Shown here: one piece after another, positions 26,829 through 35,899 of the stretch
Layout: every line of letters begins with the position of its first letter
How positions within the stretch are numbered: the first letter of the stretch is position 1
Assembly: GCF_013744875.1 (NCBI RefSeq)
Contig: NZ_CP059399.1
Location: forward strand, 4,898,001-4,962,000
Source: Nocardia huaxiensis
GTDB lineage: Bacteria > Actinomycetota > Actinomycetes > Mycobacteriales > Mycobacteriaceae
Length of the DNA: 64,000 nucleotides
Reading direction: 5' to 3'
Notes under the pieces: model-generated
What the model was told of the DNA's origin: nothing
The model's database searches: none
What the model saw: only the letters and a program-made list of their open reading frames with translations
Position numbers and translations under genes: made by a program

Positions 26829-27914
26829 ATGCCACAGCATGTGCAAGGCGTTATCGCCAGATCCAAGGGCGCACCCGTTGAGATCACGCAGATCGTCATC
26901 CCTGATCCCGGGCCCGGTGAGGTGGTGGTCGCCGTCGCCGCCTGCGGGGTGTGCCATACCGACCTGACCTACCGCGAGGGCGGCATCAACGACGAGTTCC
27001 CGTTCCTGCTCGGTCACGAGGCGGCGGGCACCGTCGAAAGTGTCGGTCCGGGAGTCACTTCCGTCGCCCCCGGCGATTTCGTGGTGCTGAACTGGCGGGC
27101 GGTGTGCGGCCGGTGCCGCGCCTGCAAACGCGGACGCCCGCAATACTGCTTCAGCACGTTCAACGCCGAGCAGAAGATGACCCTGATCGACGGGACCGAG
27201 CTCACTCCGGCGCTGGGCATCGGTGCGTTCGCCGAGAAGACTCTGGTGCACTCCGGTCAGTGCACCAAGGTGGATCCGGCCGCTGATCCGGCCGTGGTGG
27301 GATTGCTGGGTTGCGGCGTCATGGCCGGTCTGGGAGCGGCGATGAATACCGGTGAGGTCGGCCGGGGTGATGCTGTCGCTGTCATCGGATGCGGCGGAGT
27401 CGGCGACGCCGCCATCGTGGGCGCCCGCTTGGCCGGCGCCACCAAGATCATCGCAGTGGATCGCGACCGCCGAAAGCTGGCGTGGGCCGAGGATCTCGGT
27501 GCGACGCATACCGTCGATGTCTCCGAAACCGATGTGGTACAGGCGATTCAGGAGATCACCGGCGGATTCGGAGCCGACGTCGTCATCGACGCGGTCGGCC
27601 GTCCCGAGACCTGGAAGCAGGCTTTCTACGCCCGCGATCTGGCCGGGACGGTGGTGCTCGTCGGTGTTCCGACGCCCGAGCTGAGGCTGGAGATGCCCAT
27701 GCTGGACTTCTTCTCCCATGGCGGCGCGCTGAAGTCCTCCTGGTACGGAGATTGCTTGCCGGAGCGCGACTTCCCGATGCTGGTCGAGCTCTACCGGCAG
27801 GGTCGGCTGCCGCTGGCCGAGTTCGTCACCGAGCGGATCGAGCTCGGCGCGGTCGAGCAGGCATTCCTCACGATGCACGCCGGTGAGGTGCTGCGTTCGG
27901 TCGTCGTGCTGTGA
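26829..27914 (+). CDS. mscR: S-(hydroxymethyl)mycothiol dehydrogenase
   Basis: A 361-residue zinc alcohol dehydrogenase, the length of known mycothiol-dependent formaldehyde dehydrogenases. Catalytic zinc ligands sit in ACGVCHTDL and GHEAAG, structural zinc cysteines in [15 protein letters not shown], and the NAD site is [11 protein letters not shown]. Segments such as [20 protein letters not shown] and [14 protein letters not shown] are near-invariant in this subfamily. It oxidises the formaldehyde-mycothiol adduct in detoxification, in the cytosol. ATG 26829 follows AGAGGGAA. The usual metallo-beta-lactamase partner is not next to it. Confidence 0.95.
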   Translation: MPQHVQGVIARSKGAPVEITQIVIPDPGPGEVVVAVAACGVCHTDLTYREGGINDEFPFLLGHEAAGTVESVGPGVTSVAPGDFVVLNWRAVCGRCRACKRGRPQYCFSTFNAEQKMTLIDGTELTPALGIGAFAEKTLVHSGQCTKVDPAADPAVVGLLGCGVMAGLGAAMNTGEVGRGDAVAVIGCGGVGDAAIVGARLAGATKIIAVDRDRRKLAWAEDLGATHTVDVSETDVVQAIQEITGGFGADVVIDAVGRPETWKQAFYARDLAGTVVLVGVPTPELRLEMPMLDFFSHGGALKSSWYGDCLPERDFPMLVELYRQGRLPLAEFVTERIELGAVEQAFLTMHAGEVLRSVVVL

Positions 27915-27947
27915 GCGGCGAGAACGGACGGGGCCTCGAGGTCAGGT

Positions 27948-28607
27948 CTAGGCGGCCGAGTTGTCGAGGGGTTCGTCGAGTGCGGGTAGGGGGCGCCGAC
28001 AGATCTCACGAGCTTCCTCGGGCGGGAGGCCGAACATGCGCAGGAGATCCTCGGCTACCTGATCGGCAGCCTCGGCATCGTCACGTTCCGGATGAGCGTG
28101 GAGCAGCTGCCCGAGGCAGATGGCGGCGCCGGCGACGACGGTCATGGCCAGCTCCGGGTCTCGAACGTCGAAACGCCCGGCGCCGGCCGCGGCCTCGATG
28201 TCACGCCGTGCGCGGGGTGCGAGACCCCTGTCCGAGCTCGCGAGGTTGAACCCGTCATTGAGAATGACCTTGCTGAGGGTGGGATGCCTGCGGTGCAGGC
28301 GGCCGGTGAGGCGAAAGCTCTGCGCGAAGACCTGGGCCGGATCTTCCACGCCGTCGCACAACAGGTCCAGGAGTGCGCCGTGGTGGTCGAGCGCCTCCTC
28401 GACGGCGGTGTGGAACAGTTCCTCGCGGCTCTGGAAGTGGTTGTAGAACGAGCCCATTCCGACGTCGGCGGCCTGGGTGATCTCGAGGATCGGCACGTTG
28501 AGCTTGCCCTCGGCCAGCAGGGACTGCGCCGCGCCGACCAGTGCGGCACGGGTCCGCGCCTTGCGGCGTTCGAGGCGGTTGGGTTCCGAACCGTTGCCTG
28601 CGGTCAT
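27948..28607 (-). CDS. TetR-family regulator of the dioxygenase operon
   Basis: A 219-residue TetR protein. The DNA-binding domain spans ~residues 10-60 (RTRAALVGAAQSLLAEGKLN, then DVGMGSFYNHFQSREELFH). ATG 28607 has GAGAGGTG at good spacing; a start 36 nt earlier is less likely. It is divergent from the extradiol dioxygenase gene, and the shared promoter region holds two TGACG-N4-CGTCA palindromes. It is the obvious candidate to bind them. The ligand is probably an aromatic substrate or CoA intermediate (inferred). Confidence 0.92.
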   Translation of the reverse strand: MTAGNGSEPNRLERRKARTRAALVGAAQSLLAEGKLNVPILEITQAADVGMGSFYNHFQSREELFHTAVEEALDHHGALLDLLCDGVEDPAQVFAQSFRLTGRLHRRHPTLSKVILNDGFNLASSDRGLAPRARRDIEAAAGAGRFDVRDPELAMTVVAGAAICLGQLLHAHPERDDAEAADQVAEDLLRMFGLPPEEAREICRRPLPALDEPLDNSAA

Positions 28608-28656
28608 CGATGCACCTCTCCTGGCGTACTTGCTCGTCATCATACATTTCGGCTCA

Positions 28657-28678
28657 ATTTTGACGGAATCGTCAAAAT
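28657..28678. promoter_or_regulatory. TetR operator O1
   Basis: A 22-bp inverted repeat with 9-bp perfect arms, ATTTTGACG-GAAT-CGTCAAAAT. Its core TGACG-N4-CGTCA matches O2 44 bp away. Confidence 0.78.
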
Positions 28679-28680
28679 CT

Positions 28681-28719
28681 ATTGACTGACGCCTCTCTCG
28701 TAAGTGACGATATCGTCAC
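28681..28719 (+). promoter_or_regulatory. Promoter with TetR operator O2 before the dioxygenase gene
   Basis: A TTGACT -35-like hexamer at 28682-28687 is followed by the 16-bp perfect palindrome GTGACGATATCGTCAC at 28704-28719, which overlaps the expected -10. Repressor binding here would block transcription of the dioxygenase operon. The same layout recurs at 35791-35848. Confidence 0.75.
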
Positions 28720-28739
28720 CATAGAGAAGGGGGTGGTCG

Positions 28740-29873
28740 ATGAACGGCCATCACGATGCGCACACCGGATTGCACAGCGAACACGGCGCGCTGGCGGGCG
28801 AGCACCCCGGACGGGCGCGCAATCCCGTGATCAAGGTGCTCGATCTGGCCTGGCTGGAGTTCGAGAAGCCCGATCTGGACGCGGCGGAAACCTTCGCCCA
28901 CGCCTTCGGCTTCGCGACCGCGAGGCGGACGGCCGGCGAGGTACAACTCCGCGGAACCGACCCGGGCTCGCCCTGCGTACTCATCCGTCGTGGCGCGCGT
29001 TCGCGTTTCGTCGGTCCGGCCTTCCACGCCGCCGATTCCGCCGACCTGCTGCGTCTCGCGGAAGCGACCGGCACGCGAGCCGTGGCACTGCCGGAGTCGT
29101 TGGGCGGGTTGACCGTTGATCTCGCGGACCCGAGCCGCCTGCGCGTACGGGTCGTCGCCGACACCCACGAACTGGAGGCCCTGCCCACCCAGCGGCCGCA
29201 CCTGCTCAATGCCGGGCACGAGGTGTCGCGCGTCAACGCCACCCAGCGGCCACCCCGGGTACCGGCGCGCGTGCAGCGACTCGGTCACGTGGTGGTCCAG
29301 ACGACGAGGTATCGGGAGACTCTCGATTGGTATCTGGAGAACCTGGGTCTGATCGTCAGCGACTTCCTCTATTACCCGGGCCAGCGGGACCGCGGTCCGG
29401 TCATGAGCTTCATCCGCTGCGACCGCGGTTCGGTGCCCGCGGATCACCACACACTGGCGCTGACCCTTGGGCCGTCGAACCGCTATGTGCACTCGGCATA
29501 TCAGGTCGCCGACATCGACGCGCTCGCGGCCGGTGGTGAATACCTGCGTGAGCAGGGCTATCGCCGATCGTGGGGGATAGGGCGGCACATTCAGGGCAGT
29601 CAGATCTTCGACTACTGGCGCGATCCCGACGGGTTCCTGGTCGAGCACTTCAGCGACGGCGACATGTTCGACTGCACCCTCGAGCCGGGCTGGACACCGA
29701 TGAGCGCGTCCGGTCTGGCGCAGTGGGGTCCGCCCGCGACCAAGGACTTCCTCGGCGTCCAGCCCGGTCTCGACGCGTTGCGCGAACTGCGCTCGACCCT
29801 CGACGCGCTGCGCGAGGACAACGAATTCGATCTCCGCCGCCTGCGCGGCCTGTGGAAAGTGGCCAACTCATGA
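28740..29873 (+). CDS. Extradiol ring-cleavage dioxygenase (VOC family)
   Basis: A 377-residue two-domain vicinal-oxygen-chelate enzyme of the catechol 2,3-dioxygenase type. Iron ligands are His183 (RLGHVVVQTT), His237 (PADHHTLAL) and Glu302 (GFLVEHFSDGD). His251 fits the active-site base position. It should cleave a catecholic ring meta to the hydroxyls. First gene of an operon with ATGA overlap to the FAH-type hydrolase. The N-terminal ~30 residues are His-rich and unusual. Confidence 0.92.
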   Translation: MNGHHDAHTGLHSEHGALAGEHPGRARNPVIKVLDLAWLEFEKPDLDAAETFAHAFGFATARRTAGEVQLRGTDPGSPCVLIRRGARSRFVGPAFHAADSADLLRLAEATGTRAVALPESLGGLTVDLADPSRLRVRVVADTHELEALPTQRPHLLNAGHEVSRVNATQRPPRVPARVQRLGHVVVQTTRYRETLDWYLENLGLIVSDFLYYPGQRDRGPVMSFIRCDRGSVPADHHTLALTLGPSNRYVHSAYQVADIDALAAGGEYLREQGYRRSWGIGRHIQGSQIFDYWRDPDGFLVEHFSDGDMFDCTLEPGWTPMSASGLAQWGPPATKDFLGVQPGLDALRELRSTLDALREDNEFDLRRLRGLWKVANS

Positions 29874-30808
29874 GCACATCCGTCCTCCGCACCGCCGACG
29901 CCTGGTGGGTGCGAACACCAGCGGGCGCGGCTCGCATCGACACGGTCGCGCCGACCACCCGGGAGTTGCTGGCCGACCGCGCGGCCATCGTCGCAGCAGC
30001 CGCCAGCTCGGAAATTGTTCCGGTGGAAAGCCTTTCGCTGATCTCCCCGGTGACGGCACCATGCCGTGTCGTGGCGCAGATGACGAATTTCGCCTCCCAC
30101 GTGAAGGACTCGGGTATGGACCCCGAGACGGTTCCGTTGACCTTCTTCCGCAAGGCATCCGGATCGATCAGCGGACCCTGCGACGACATCGTGCGCCCCG
30201 CACATGTGCGGCTGCTCGATTACGAAGTGGAGATCGGCCTCGTCTTCGGCCGCGACATGCCGGTGGGCTCGCAGGTCACGGCGGAGAATCTGGCCGACTT
30301 CGTCGCGGGTTTGGTGGTGACGAACGATATTTCGGCGCGCGACGTGCAATTGCCGAAAACCCAGTTCTACGAGGGGAAGTCGTACCCCACCTTCACTCCG
30401 GTCGGACCGGAGCTGGTGCTGCTGGACGCCGATGAACTGAAGCGGTTCGAGGACCTGCGGCTGCGACTGTGGGTCAACGGTCAACTGCGGCAGGACATGA
30501 CGGTCGCGGACATGATCTATCGGCCGGTGCAGACCCTGCGGGAGCTGACTCGTTTTCAGCGGATGGATGCCGGGGACCTGCTGCTGACCGGCACACCCGT
30601 CGGCACCGCCATCAGCGCGCCACCGAAGGTGGCGGAAATCATCGGCTCGCTGCTGCCGCCGAAGGTCAAGTGGAAGCTGTTCTTCCAGGGCCAGGCCAAG
30701 AATCCGAAGTATCTGAAGGACGGCGACGTGGTCGAGGCGGCGATCGGAACCGACGACGGCGCCATCGACCTGGGCCGTCAGCACACCATCGTGAGGTACG
30801 CCCGATGA
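29870..30808 (+). CDS. Fumarylacetoacetate hydrolase (FAH) family protein
   Basis: A 312-residue FAH-fold hydrolase. Metal-binding acidic residues lie in LLDYEVEIGLVFGRDM, and GKSYPTFTPVGP and LLTGTPVGTA are family signatures. In meta-cleavage pathways such enzymes hydrolyse or decarboxylate the ring-fission product, which fits its overlap with the dioxygenase gene. The longer upstream frame is out of register with the real protein, so ATG 29870 is chosen. Confidence 0.92.
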   Translation: MSTSVLRTADAWWVRTPAGAARIDTVAPTTRELLADRAAIVAAAASSEIVPVESLSLISPVTAPCRVVAQMTNFASHVKDSGMDPETVPLTFFRKASGSISGPCDDIVRPAHVRLLDYEVEIGLVFGRDMPVGSQVTAENLADFVAGLVVTNDISARDVQLPKTQFYEGKSYPTFTPVGPELVLLDADELKRFEDLRLRLWVNGQLRQDMTVADMIYRPVQTLRELTRFQRMDAGDLLLTGTPVGTAISAPPKVAEIIGSLLPPKVKWKLFFQGQAKNPKYLKDGDVVEAAIGTDDGAIDLGRQHTIVRYAR

Positions 30809-32718
30809 CCGACCGATCGATGATCGCGACCTCGACCGAGGAACTGCTCTGGCCCCGCTATGCCGGTCCGCAAGACCTCACGGCCATCGAAGCCGTCCCG
30901 TTGGCGGCACGCGGGCTACCCGAAACCACCTACGACCTGCTGACCCGCGCGGCGGCACGGTGGCCCGGACGGACCGCGGTGACCGTGCTGCCGGACGCCG
31001 AGCATTGGCGAGAGCCGTTGCGGCGCACCTACTCCGAACTGCTGGACGACGTCCACCGATATGCCGATCTGCTGCACGAGTTGGGCGTGCGCCGCACCGA
31101 CGCGGTCGCGCTCATCGCGCCCAACTGTGCGCAATTGATCCCCGCCACCCTCGCCGCGCAGCTGGCGGGCATCGCCGCGCCGATCAACGGCGGTCTGTCA
31201 CCGCACCATATCGCCGAGCTGCTGCGCCGTTCGGGAGCCCGAGTCCTGATCTGCGCCGGCCCGGAACTGGCACCCGATATCTGGACCACGGCAAGCGAAT
31301 TGGCCACCGAGGGGCTCCTGGATGCCTTGCTGGTCCTGCGCCCGACAGCCGCCCCAGGTCCCGCTCCGCTCTTGCCCACGATCGGGGATCTGCTGATCGG
31401 ATACCTCGACACCCTTGCCGCCCAAAGGGATTCGACCGGGTTCCGCGGCGAGCCGCCGGCGGCCACGGATCTGGCGGCGCTGTTCCACACCGGCGGGACG
31501 ACCGGCGTGCCGAAGCTGGCGGCGCACCGTCACTCCGGTGAGGTCGCCAACGCATGGATGATCGCGGCCAACTCCCTGCTCGACGAGGAGTCGGCGATCT
31601 TCGCCGCGCTGCCGCTGTTCCACGTCAACGCTTTGGTCGTCACCCTGCTCGCACCGCTTTTCCGCGGCCAGCCGGTGGTGTGGGCCGGTCCGCTGGGCTA
31701 CCGGGACTTCGCGTTGTATCCGCAGTTCTGGAATATCGTGGCGCACTATCGGATTGCCGCGATGAGCGCGGTGCCGACGGTGTACGCGGTGCTGGCGCAA
31801 TGTCGTGTCGATGCCGACATCTCGAGTCTGCGCTATGCGATGGTCGGAGCCTCGCCTCTGCCACCCGCGGTGCGCGAGAACTTCCAGCGCCATACCGGAG
31901 TGACGCTGGTGGAGGGGTACGGCCTCACCGAAGCCACCTGCGCGACCGCGCGCAGCTTCCCCGAAGTGCCACGACCCGGCGCGGTCGGGCAGCGCATGCC
32001 CTATCAGCAAGTCGCGGTTGTCCGCACCGCCGAGGACGGCCCGTGGCAGCGGCTGCCCGTGGGGGAGACCGGCGTGCTGGTGGTCAACGGGCCCACGGTC
32101 TTCGCCGGGTACGTGACCGGCCATGACGAACACGGCCACCATCTGGACGGACTGGGCACCGTGGTCGACGGCTGGCTCAGCACCGGAGATCTGGCTCACC
32201 TCGACGCGGAGGGCTTCATTCATTTGCACGGTCGCGCAAAGGATCTCATCATCCGGGGCGGGCACAATATCGATCCGGCGACCATCGAGGACGCGTTGCT
32301 GAGCCACCCACAGGTCAGCGCGGCCGCAGCGGTCGGCAGACCGGACGCGCACGCCGGTGAGGTGCCGGTCGCCTACGTCGTCACCACCGGAACCGATGTC
32401 ACCGAGGAGGAATTGGCGGCGTGGGCCGCCGAGCGCGTACACGAACGCGCGGCCGCGCCCAAAACGGTCACGATCCTCGACTCGTTGCCTGTCACCGACG
32501 TCGGCAAACCCTACAAGCTGGGGCTGCGCGCCGACGCGACCCGCCGTGAGCTGCTCGACGCGCTCGCCACGATGCCCGGCGTCGCCGGCATCAGCGCCGT
32601 GGTCGACGACGGGACGATCGTCGCCACCATCACGGTCGCTCCCGATAGCGACCGGACCACGGTCGAGGCGACGCTCGGCCGCTACGCAATCGACTGGAAA
32701 CTCGAGGTACAGCAATGA
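30805..32718 (+). CDS. AMP-dependent acyl-CoA synthetase/ligase
   Basis: A 637-residue ANL-superfamily enzyme. Motifs: FHTGGTTGVPKLA (P-loop), YGLTEATCA, GWLSTGDLAHLD and the C-terminal Lys in GKPYKLGL. It activates a carboxylate as acyl-AMP and then as CoA thioester. An extension after the catalytic Lys (~110 residues) exceeds the usual end of the fold. ATGA overlap with the FAH gene and with the following DoxX gene. The substrate is probably an intermediate of the same pathway. Confidence 0.92.
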   Translation: MTDRSMIATSTEELLWPRYAGPQDLTAIEAVPLAARGLPETTYDLLTRAAARWPGRTAVTVLPDAEHWREPLRRTYSELLDDVHRYADLLHELGVRRTDAVALIAPNCAQLIPATLAAQLAGIAAPINGGLSPHHIAELLRRSGARVLICAGPELAPDIWTTASELATEGLLDALLVLRPTAAPGPAPLLPTIGDLLIGYLDTLAAQRDSTGFRGEPPAATDLAALFHTGGTTGVPKLAAHRHSGEVANAWMIAANSLLDEESAIFAALPLFHVNALVVTLLAPLFRGQPVVWAGPLGYRDFALYPQFWNIVAHYRIAAMSAVPTVYAVLAQCRVDADISSLRYAMVGASPLPPAVRENFQRHTGVTLVEGYGLTEATCATARSFPEVPRPGAVGQRMPYQQVAVVRTAEDGPWQRLPVGETGVLVVNGPTVFAGYVTGHDEHGHHLDGLGTVVDGWLSTGDLAHLDAEGFIHLHGRAKDLIIRGGHNIDPATIEDALLSHPQVSAAAAVGRPDAHAGEVPVAYVVTTGTDVTEEELAAWAAERVHERAAAPKTVTILDSLPVTDVGKPYKLGLRADATRRELLDALATMPGVAGISAVVDDGTIVATITVAPDSDRTTVEATLGRYAIDWKLEVQQ

Positions 32719-33071
32719 AAGTCGCGTCGATGGTGCTCGCGGGCCTGCTCGCGGCGGAATTCGCGTCCTTCGGGGCGGGCAAGCTGCTGGCGCTCGCTTC
32801 GATGCGCAAGCGTGCCGAACAACTCGGGTATTCGACAGCCGCTTATCGCGGGATCGGTGCGCTCGAGGTCGCCGCGGCCGGCGGCGTGCTGCTGGGGCTC
32901 GCCTACCCGGTGATCGGCGTGGCGGCCGGGGGCGGGCTGGTGCTGTTGATGGCCGGTGCGATCGCCTCCCACCTCCGAAACCATGATGGCCCAAAGGAAA
33001 TCGCGCCCGCTGCGGTTTCCGCGGTGGTTTCGGCGGTGTATGTCGCCACGCTGGTGGGTGCGTCCTGGTGA
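32715..33071 (+). CDS. DoxX-like small membrane protein
   Basis: A 118-residue protein with four hydrophobic helices, typical of the DoxX-like family (AAEFASFGAGKLLAL, then YRGIGALEVAAAGGVLLGLA). Its presence between ligase and FAD hydroxylase genes with start/stop overlaps at both ends suggests a membrane accessory role in the pathway. The molecular function is not known. Confidence 0.85.
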   Translation: MKVASMVLAGLLAAEFASFGAGKLLALASMRKRAEQLGYSTAAYRGIGALEVAAAGGVLLGLAYPVIGVAAGGGLVLLMAGAIASHLRNHDGPKEIAPAAVSAVVSAVYVATLVGASW

Positions 33072-34624
33072 GCGCGCCGACTGTTCCGGTCGTGATCGTC
33101 GGTGCGGGCCCGGCAGGGCTCACCACGGCCACGCTGCTGGCGCAGTACGGCGTTCGATCGCTGGTCCTGGATCGGTGGGAAGGCGTCTACCCGCAGCCGA
33201 GGGCCGTCCACCTCGACGGTGAGATCCGGCGACTCATCGACCGTCTCGGCATCGGTGCGGAATTCGACGCGATCTCGCGGCCCGCGTCAGGGCTGCGCCT
33301 GGTCGACCCGAATCGCCGGGTACTCGCGCAGTTCGATCGCGACCTGTCCGGAGGGCGCAACGGATTCCCCGAGGCGAATCTGTTCGATCAACCGGAGCTG
33401 GAAGCGCTCCTGCGCGCCAACCTGGACCTCTATCCGGCCGTCACACTGCGCGGAAACACCGAAGTCGTCGCCGTGACCGACGAACTCGACTGTGTCCGAG
33501 TGGAATTCACCGATCGGTCCACCGGTGCCGTGGAATCGGTTCGGGCGGACTATGTTCTGGGCTGCGACGGCGCGAACAGCCTGGTGCGCACCGCCATCGG
33601 CGCGCGCATGCGGGATCTGCGATTCGAGCAGCGCTGGCTCGTCGTCGACATCGCCACGACGATCGAGCCCGGGCACTGGGACGGTGTGCACCAGGTCTGC
33701 GACCCCAGAAGGGCGGCGACCTATATGCGCATCGGTCGGACCCGCTACCGGTGGGAATTCCGCTTGCATCCCACCGAAACGGTGGCGGACTACCGAGACC
33801 TTTCCATGCTCTGGCCGCTGCTGTCGCCATGGCTCGACGGAACCGACTGCGAGAGTGTCGAATTGGTGCGGGTCGCGGAGTACACATTCCGCGCGCAGCT
33901 GGCCGATCGATGGCGCCGCGGACGGGTGTTCCTGCTCGGCGATGCCGCTCACCTGACGCCCCCTTTCATCGGACAAGGCATGGGCGCGGGCATGCGGGAT
34001 GCGGCGAATCTCAGCTGGAAGCTCGCCGGGGTGCTGCACGGCCACCTGCCCGACAATCTGCTCGATACCTACGAAGCCGAACGAAAGCCCCACGCGCGCG
34101 CCATGATCCGGCTCGCCAAGCTCACCGGAATGACGATGACCGAGGGCGGTGAAATCGGCAACCGGCTGCGCCGCCTCATCGCGCCGAGGCTACAGCGGAT
34201 ACCCGGCCTCACCCGGATGGTCGCCAGTGGCGAGTCCCCGCCGCTTCATCGCTCAGCGCTCGTCCTCGCGCCGCCGCTTCGCCGAAGCCTGTCCGGGCGG
34301 CTGGTCCCCAATGGCCTCCTACCTGACAAGCGGCGGGTCGACGACCTCATCGCGGGTCGCTACGCCGTTGTCACCCTTGCCGATCCGTCGCCGGGGGACC
34401 GGATGATCGTGGAACAACGCGGCGGCGTCGTGCTGCGCCCCGGCCCGCACACGGAGCTCTACCGCTGGTTGCGGCGCGCGGGCCCGACCGCAGTCCTGGT
34501 TCGACCGGACGGCAGCGTGCAGAGCTGCGGACGAAATCCGTCGGCGCTGTGCGCATCGGTATCGAGGTTCACGCCGAGTGCGCGGTCGGCACGTGCCGAT
34601 CCGGCATTGCCTGACGGCACCTGA
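33068..34624 (+). CDS. FAD-dependent aromatic hydroxylase (MhpA-like)
   Basis: A 518-residue class A flavoprotein monooxygenase. FAD motifs are VVIVGAGPAGLTTATLLAQY near the N-terminus and GDAAHLTPPFIGQGMGAGMR; the middle carries the LGCDGANSLVR segment. The closest functional type by pattern is 3-(3-hydroxyphenyl)propionate hydroxylase, which would make the catechol for the upstream dioxygenase. GTG start overlaps the DoxX stop. Confidence 0.92.
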   Translation: MSAPTVPVVIVGAGPAGLTTATLLAQYGVRSLVLDRWEGVYPQPRAVHLDGEIRRLIDRLGIGAEFDAISRPASGLRLVDPNRRVLAQFDRDLSGGRNGFPEANLFDQPELEALLRANLDLYPAVTLRGNTEVVAVTDELDCVRVEFTDRSTGAVESVRADYVLGCDGANSLVRTAIGARMRDLRFEQRWLVVDIATTIEPGHWDGVHQVCDPRRAATYMRIGRTRYRWEFRLHPTETVADYRDLSMLWPLLSPWLDGTDCESVELVRVAEYTFRAQLADRWRRGRVFLLGDAAHLTPPFIGQGMGAGMRDAANLSWKLAGVLHGHLPDNLLDTYEAERKPHARAMIRLAKLTGMTMTEGGEIGNRLRRLIAPRLQRIPGLTRMVASGESPPLHRSALVLAPPLRRSLSGRLVPNGLLPDKRRVDDLIAGRYAVVTLADPSPGDRMIVEQRGGVVLRPGPHTELYRWLRRAGPTAVLVRPDGSVQSCGRNPSALCASVSRFTPSARSARADPALPDGT

Positions 34625-34665
34625 CATCGAAAGCCTGCGCGACGCGCTGCACGTTCGGAGATCCC

Positions 34666-35742
34666 ATGCCCCTTGTTTTTCGAGCGAGCCTTGGCGCCTG
34701 CTTCACGGTCGCGACGGTGCTGACCGCCGGATGCGCTTCGCCGCCGAATCTGTTGCCGAAGACTCATATCACCGCCGATTTCCGCAGCATCGCGGGTGTG
34801 TTCGAGGGCAATCCGGTCACTGTGCTCGGACTCGAGGTGGGGACGGTGGACAAGGTCATTCCACGCGGCACCTTCGTCGAGGTTCATCTGAGCGTCGACC
34901 GTAGTGTGCAGATTCCCAAAGATGTTACGGCGGTGTTGATTTCGCCGTCGCTCATTACCGATCGGCATATCGAGTTGACGCCGCGCTACGTCGGTGGGGA
35001 GACGCTGCCCGATGACGGGCACCTCACCGTGGACTCGACCCGGACTCCGGTCGAGTTGGACACGCTGCTCGAGACCATCGACGACTTCGCGGCAGCGCTG
35101 AAACCCGCGGTGGGCGATGCGGCGGGTCCGCTGTCGGGCCGCGTGCTCTATCCCCTCCTGAACGGGCAAGGTGAGAAGCTTCGTGACACGCTCGCGGCCT
35201 TGGCAGGTGCGTTGAATACCGGCACGGCCAACAAGGATGCCATCGCCTCGATCATCATCAAGCTCAACGAACTCACCACCATGCTGGCCGACAACGATCA
35301 ATCGGTGCGCGACTTCAGTGACCAGGTCACCCAGATGAGCGCGCTGCTCGCCGAGCAAGGCCCCGGCTTACAGGCCACGCTGGACCAGCTCAACGGGCTG
35401 CTGTCCAACACCAGTGGTGCTCTGGGGGCCTATCAGAATCAGTTGGCGGGCAGCCTGTCCGGGCTTGCGGCGGTCACGGCGCAGCTGCGCGCCAACGCGG
35501 CGGGCATCACCGAAATAGTCGACGTCGCCCCGCTGCTGCTCCAGAATCTCGACCGCTCGGTGAACCGGTCCGATGGGTTTCTCCGCACCCACCTCCTGCT
35601 GGGTGTGTCTTTGTCCGGGGAGATGGTCAGCCTGTTCTGCGAGCGGATTCAGATGCGTGCGGACGGATGCCGCACGGGACGAATCGAAGACTTCGGCCCG
35701 GACTTCGGCTTGACGGCGGCGCTACTGGGTCTCACCGCATGA
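34666..35742 (+). CDS. Mce-family lipoprotein, isolated
   Basis: A 358-residue protein with lipobox TVLTAGC (Cys23) and an MCE domain (~residues 35-115, with VFEGNPVTVLGLEVGTVDKV). The C-terminal part is a helical region rich in Leu and Asn/Gln, as in MceE/LprK proteins. Such proteins are exported, lipid-anchored substrate-binding parts of lipid importers. Here it stands alone, without yrbE permeases or other mce genes in the window, at the end of the aromatic operon. ATG 34666 has a GGAG site. Confidence 0.9.
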   Translation: MPLVFRASLGACFTVATVLTAGCASPPNLLPKTHITADFRSIAGVFEGNPVTVLGLEVGTVDKVIPRGTFVEVHLSVDRSVQIPKDVTAVLISPSLITDRHIELTPRYVGGETLPDDGHLTVDSTRTPVELDTLLETIDDFAAALKPAVGDAAGPLSGRVLYPLLNGQGEKLRDTLAALAGALNTGTANKDAIASIIIKLNELTTMLADNDQSVRDFSDQVTQMSALLAEQGPGLQATLDQLNGLLSNTSGALGAYQNQLAGSLSGLAAVTAQLRANAAGITEIVDVAPLLLQNLDRSVNRSDGFLRTHLLLGVSLSGEMVSLFCERIQMRADGCRTGRIEDFGPDFGLTAALLGLTA

Positions 35743-35790
35743 GACGGCTGCCGCCCACCGGTGCGACGCGACGAGGGTGGCAGCAGGTTG

Positions 35791-35848
35791 TGAGGAAATG
35801 TTCAGAAACTATTGACTGAGGACTTCCTCGTAAGTGACGATATATTCA
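35791..35848 (+). promoter_or_regulatory. Promoter with paired operators before the P450 operon
   Basis: TGAGGAAATGTTCA (35791-35804) and TGACGATATATTCA (35835-35848) flank TTGACT at 35812-35817. Against 28671-28720 the aligned block has about 39 of 50 identical bases, including 17 consecutive, and the two operator cores are again 44 bp apart. Co-regulation with the dioxygenase operon is inferred. Confidence 0.7.
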
Positions 35849-35899
35849 GAAAGTGGGTTCCCGCCCCGGGCGGCGGCCCCGATCTCTCCAGGAGTTCCG

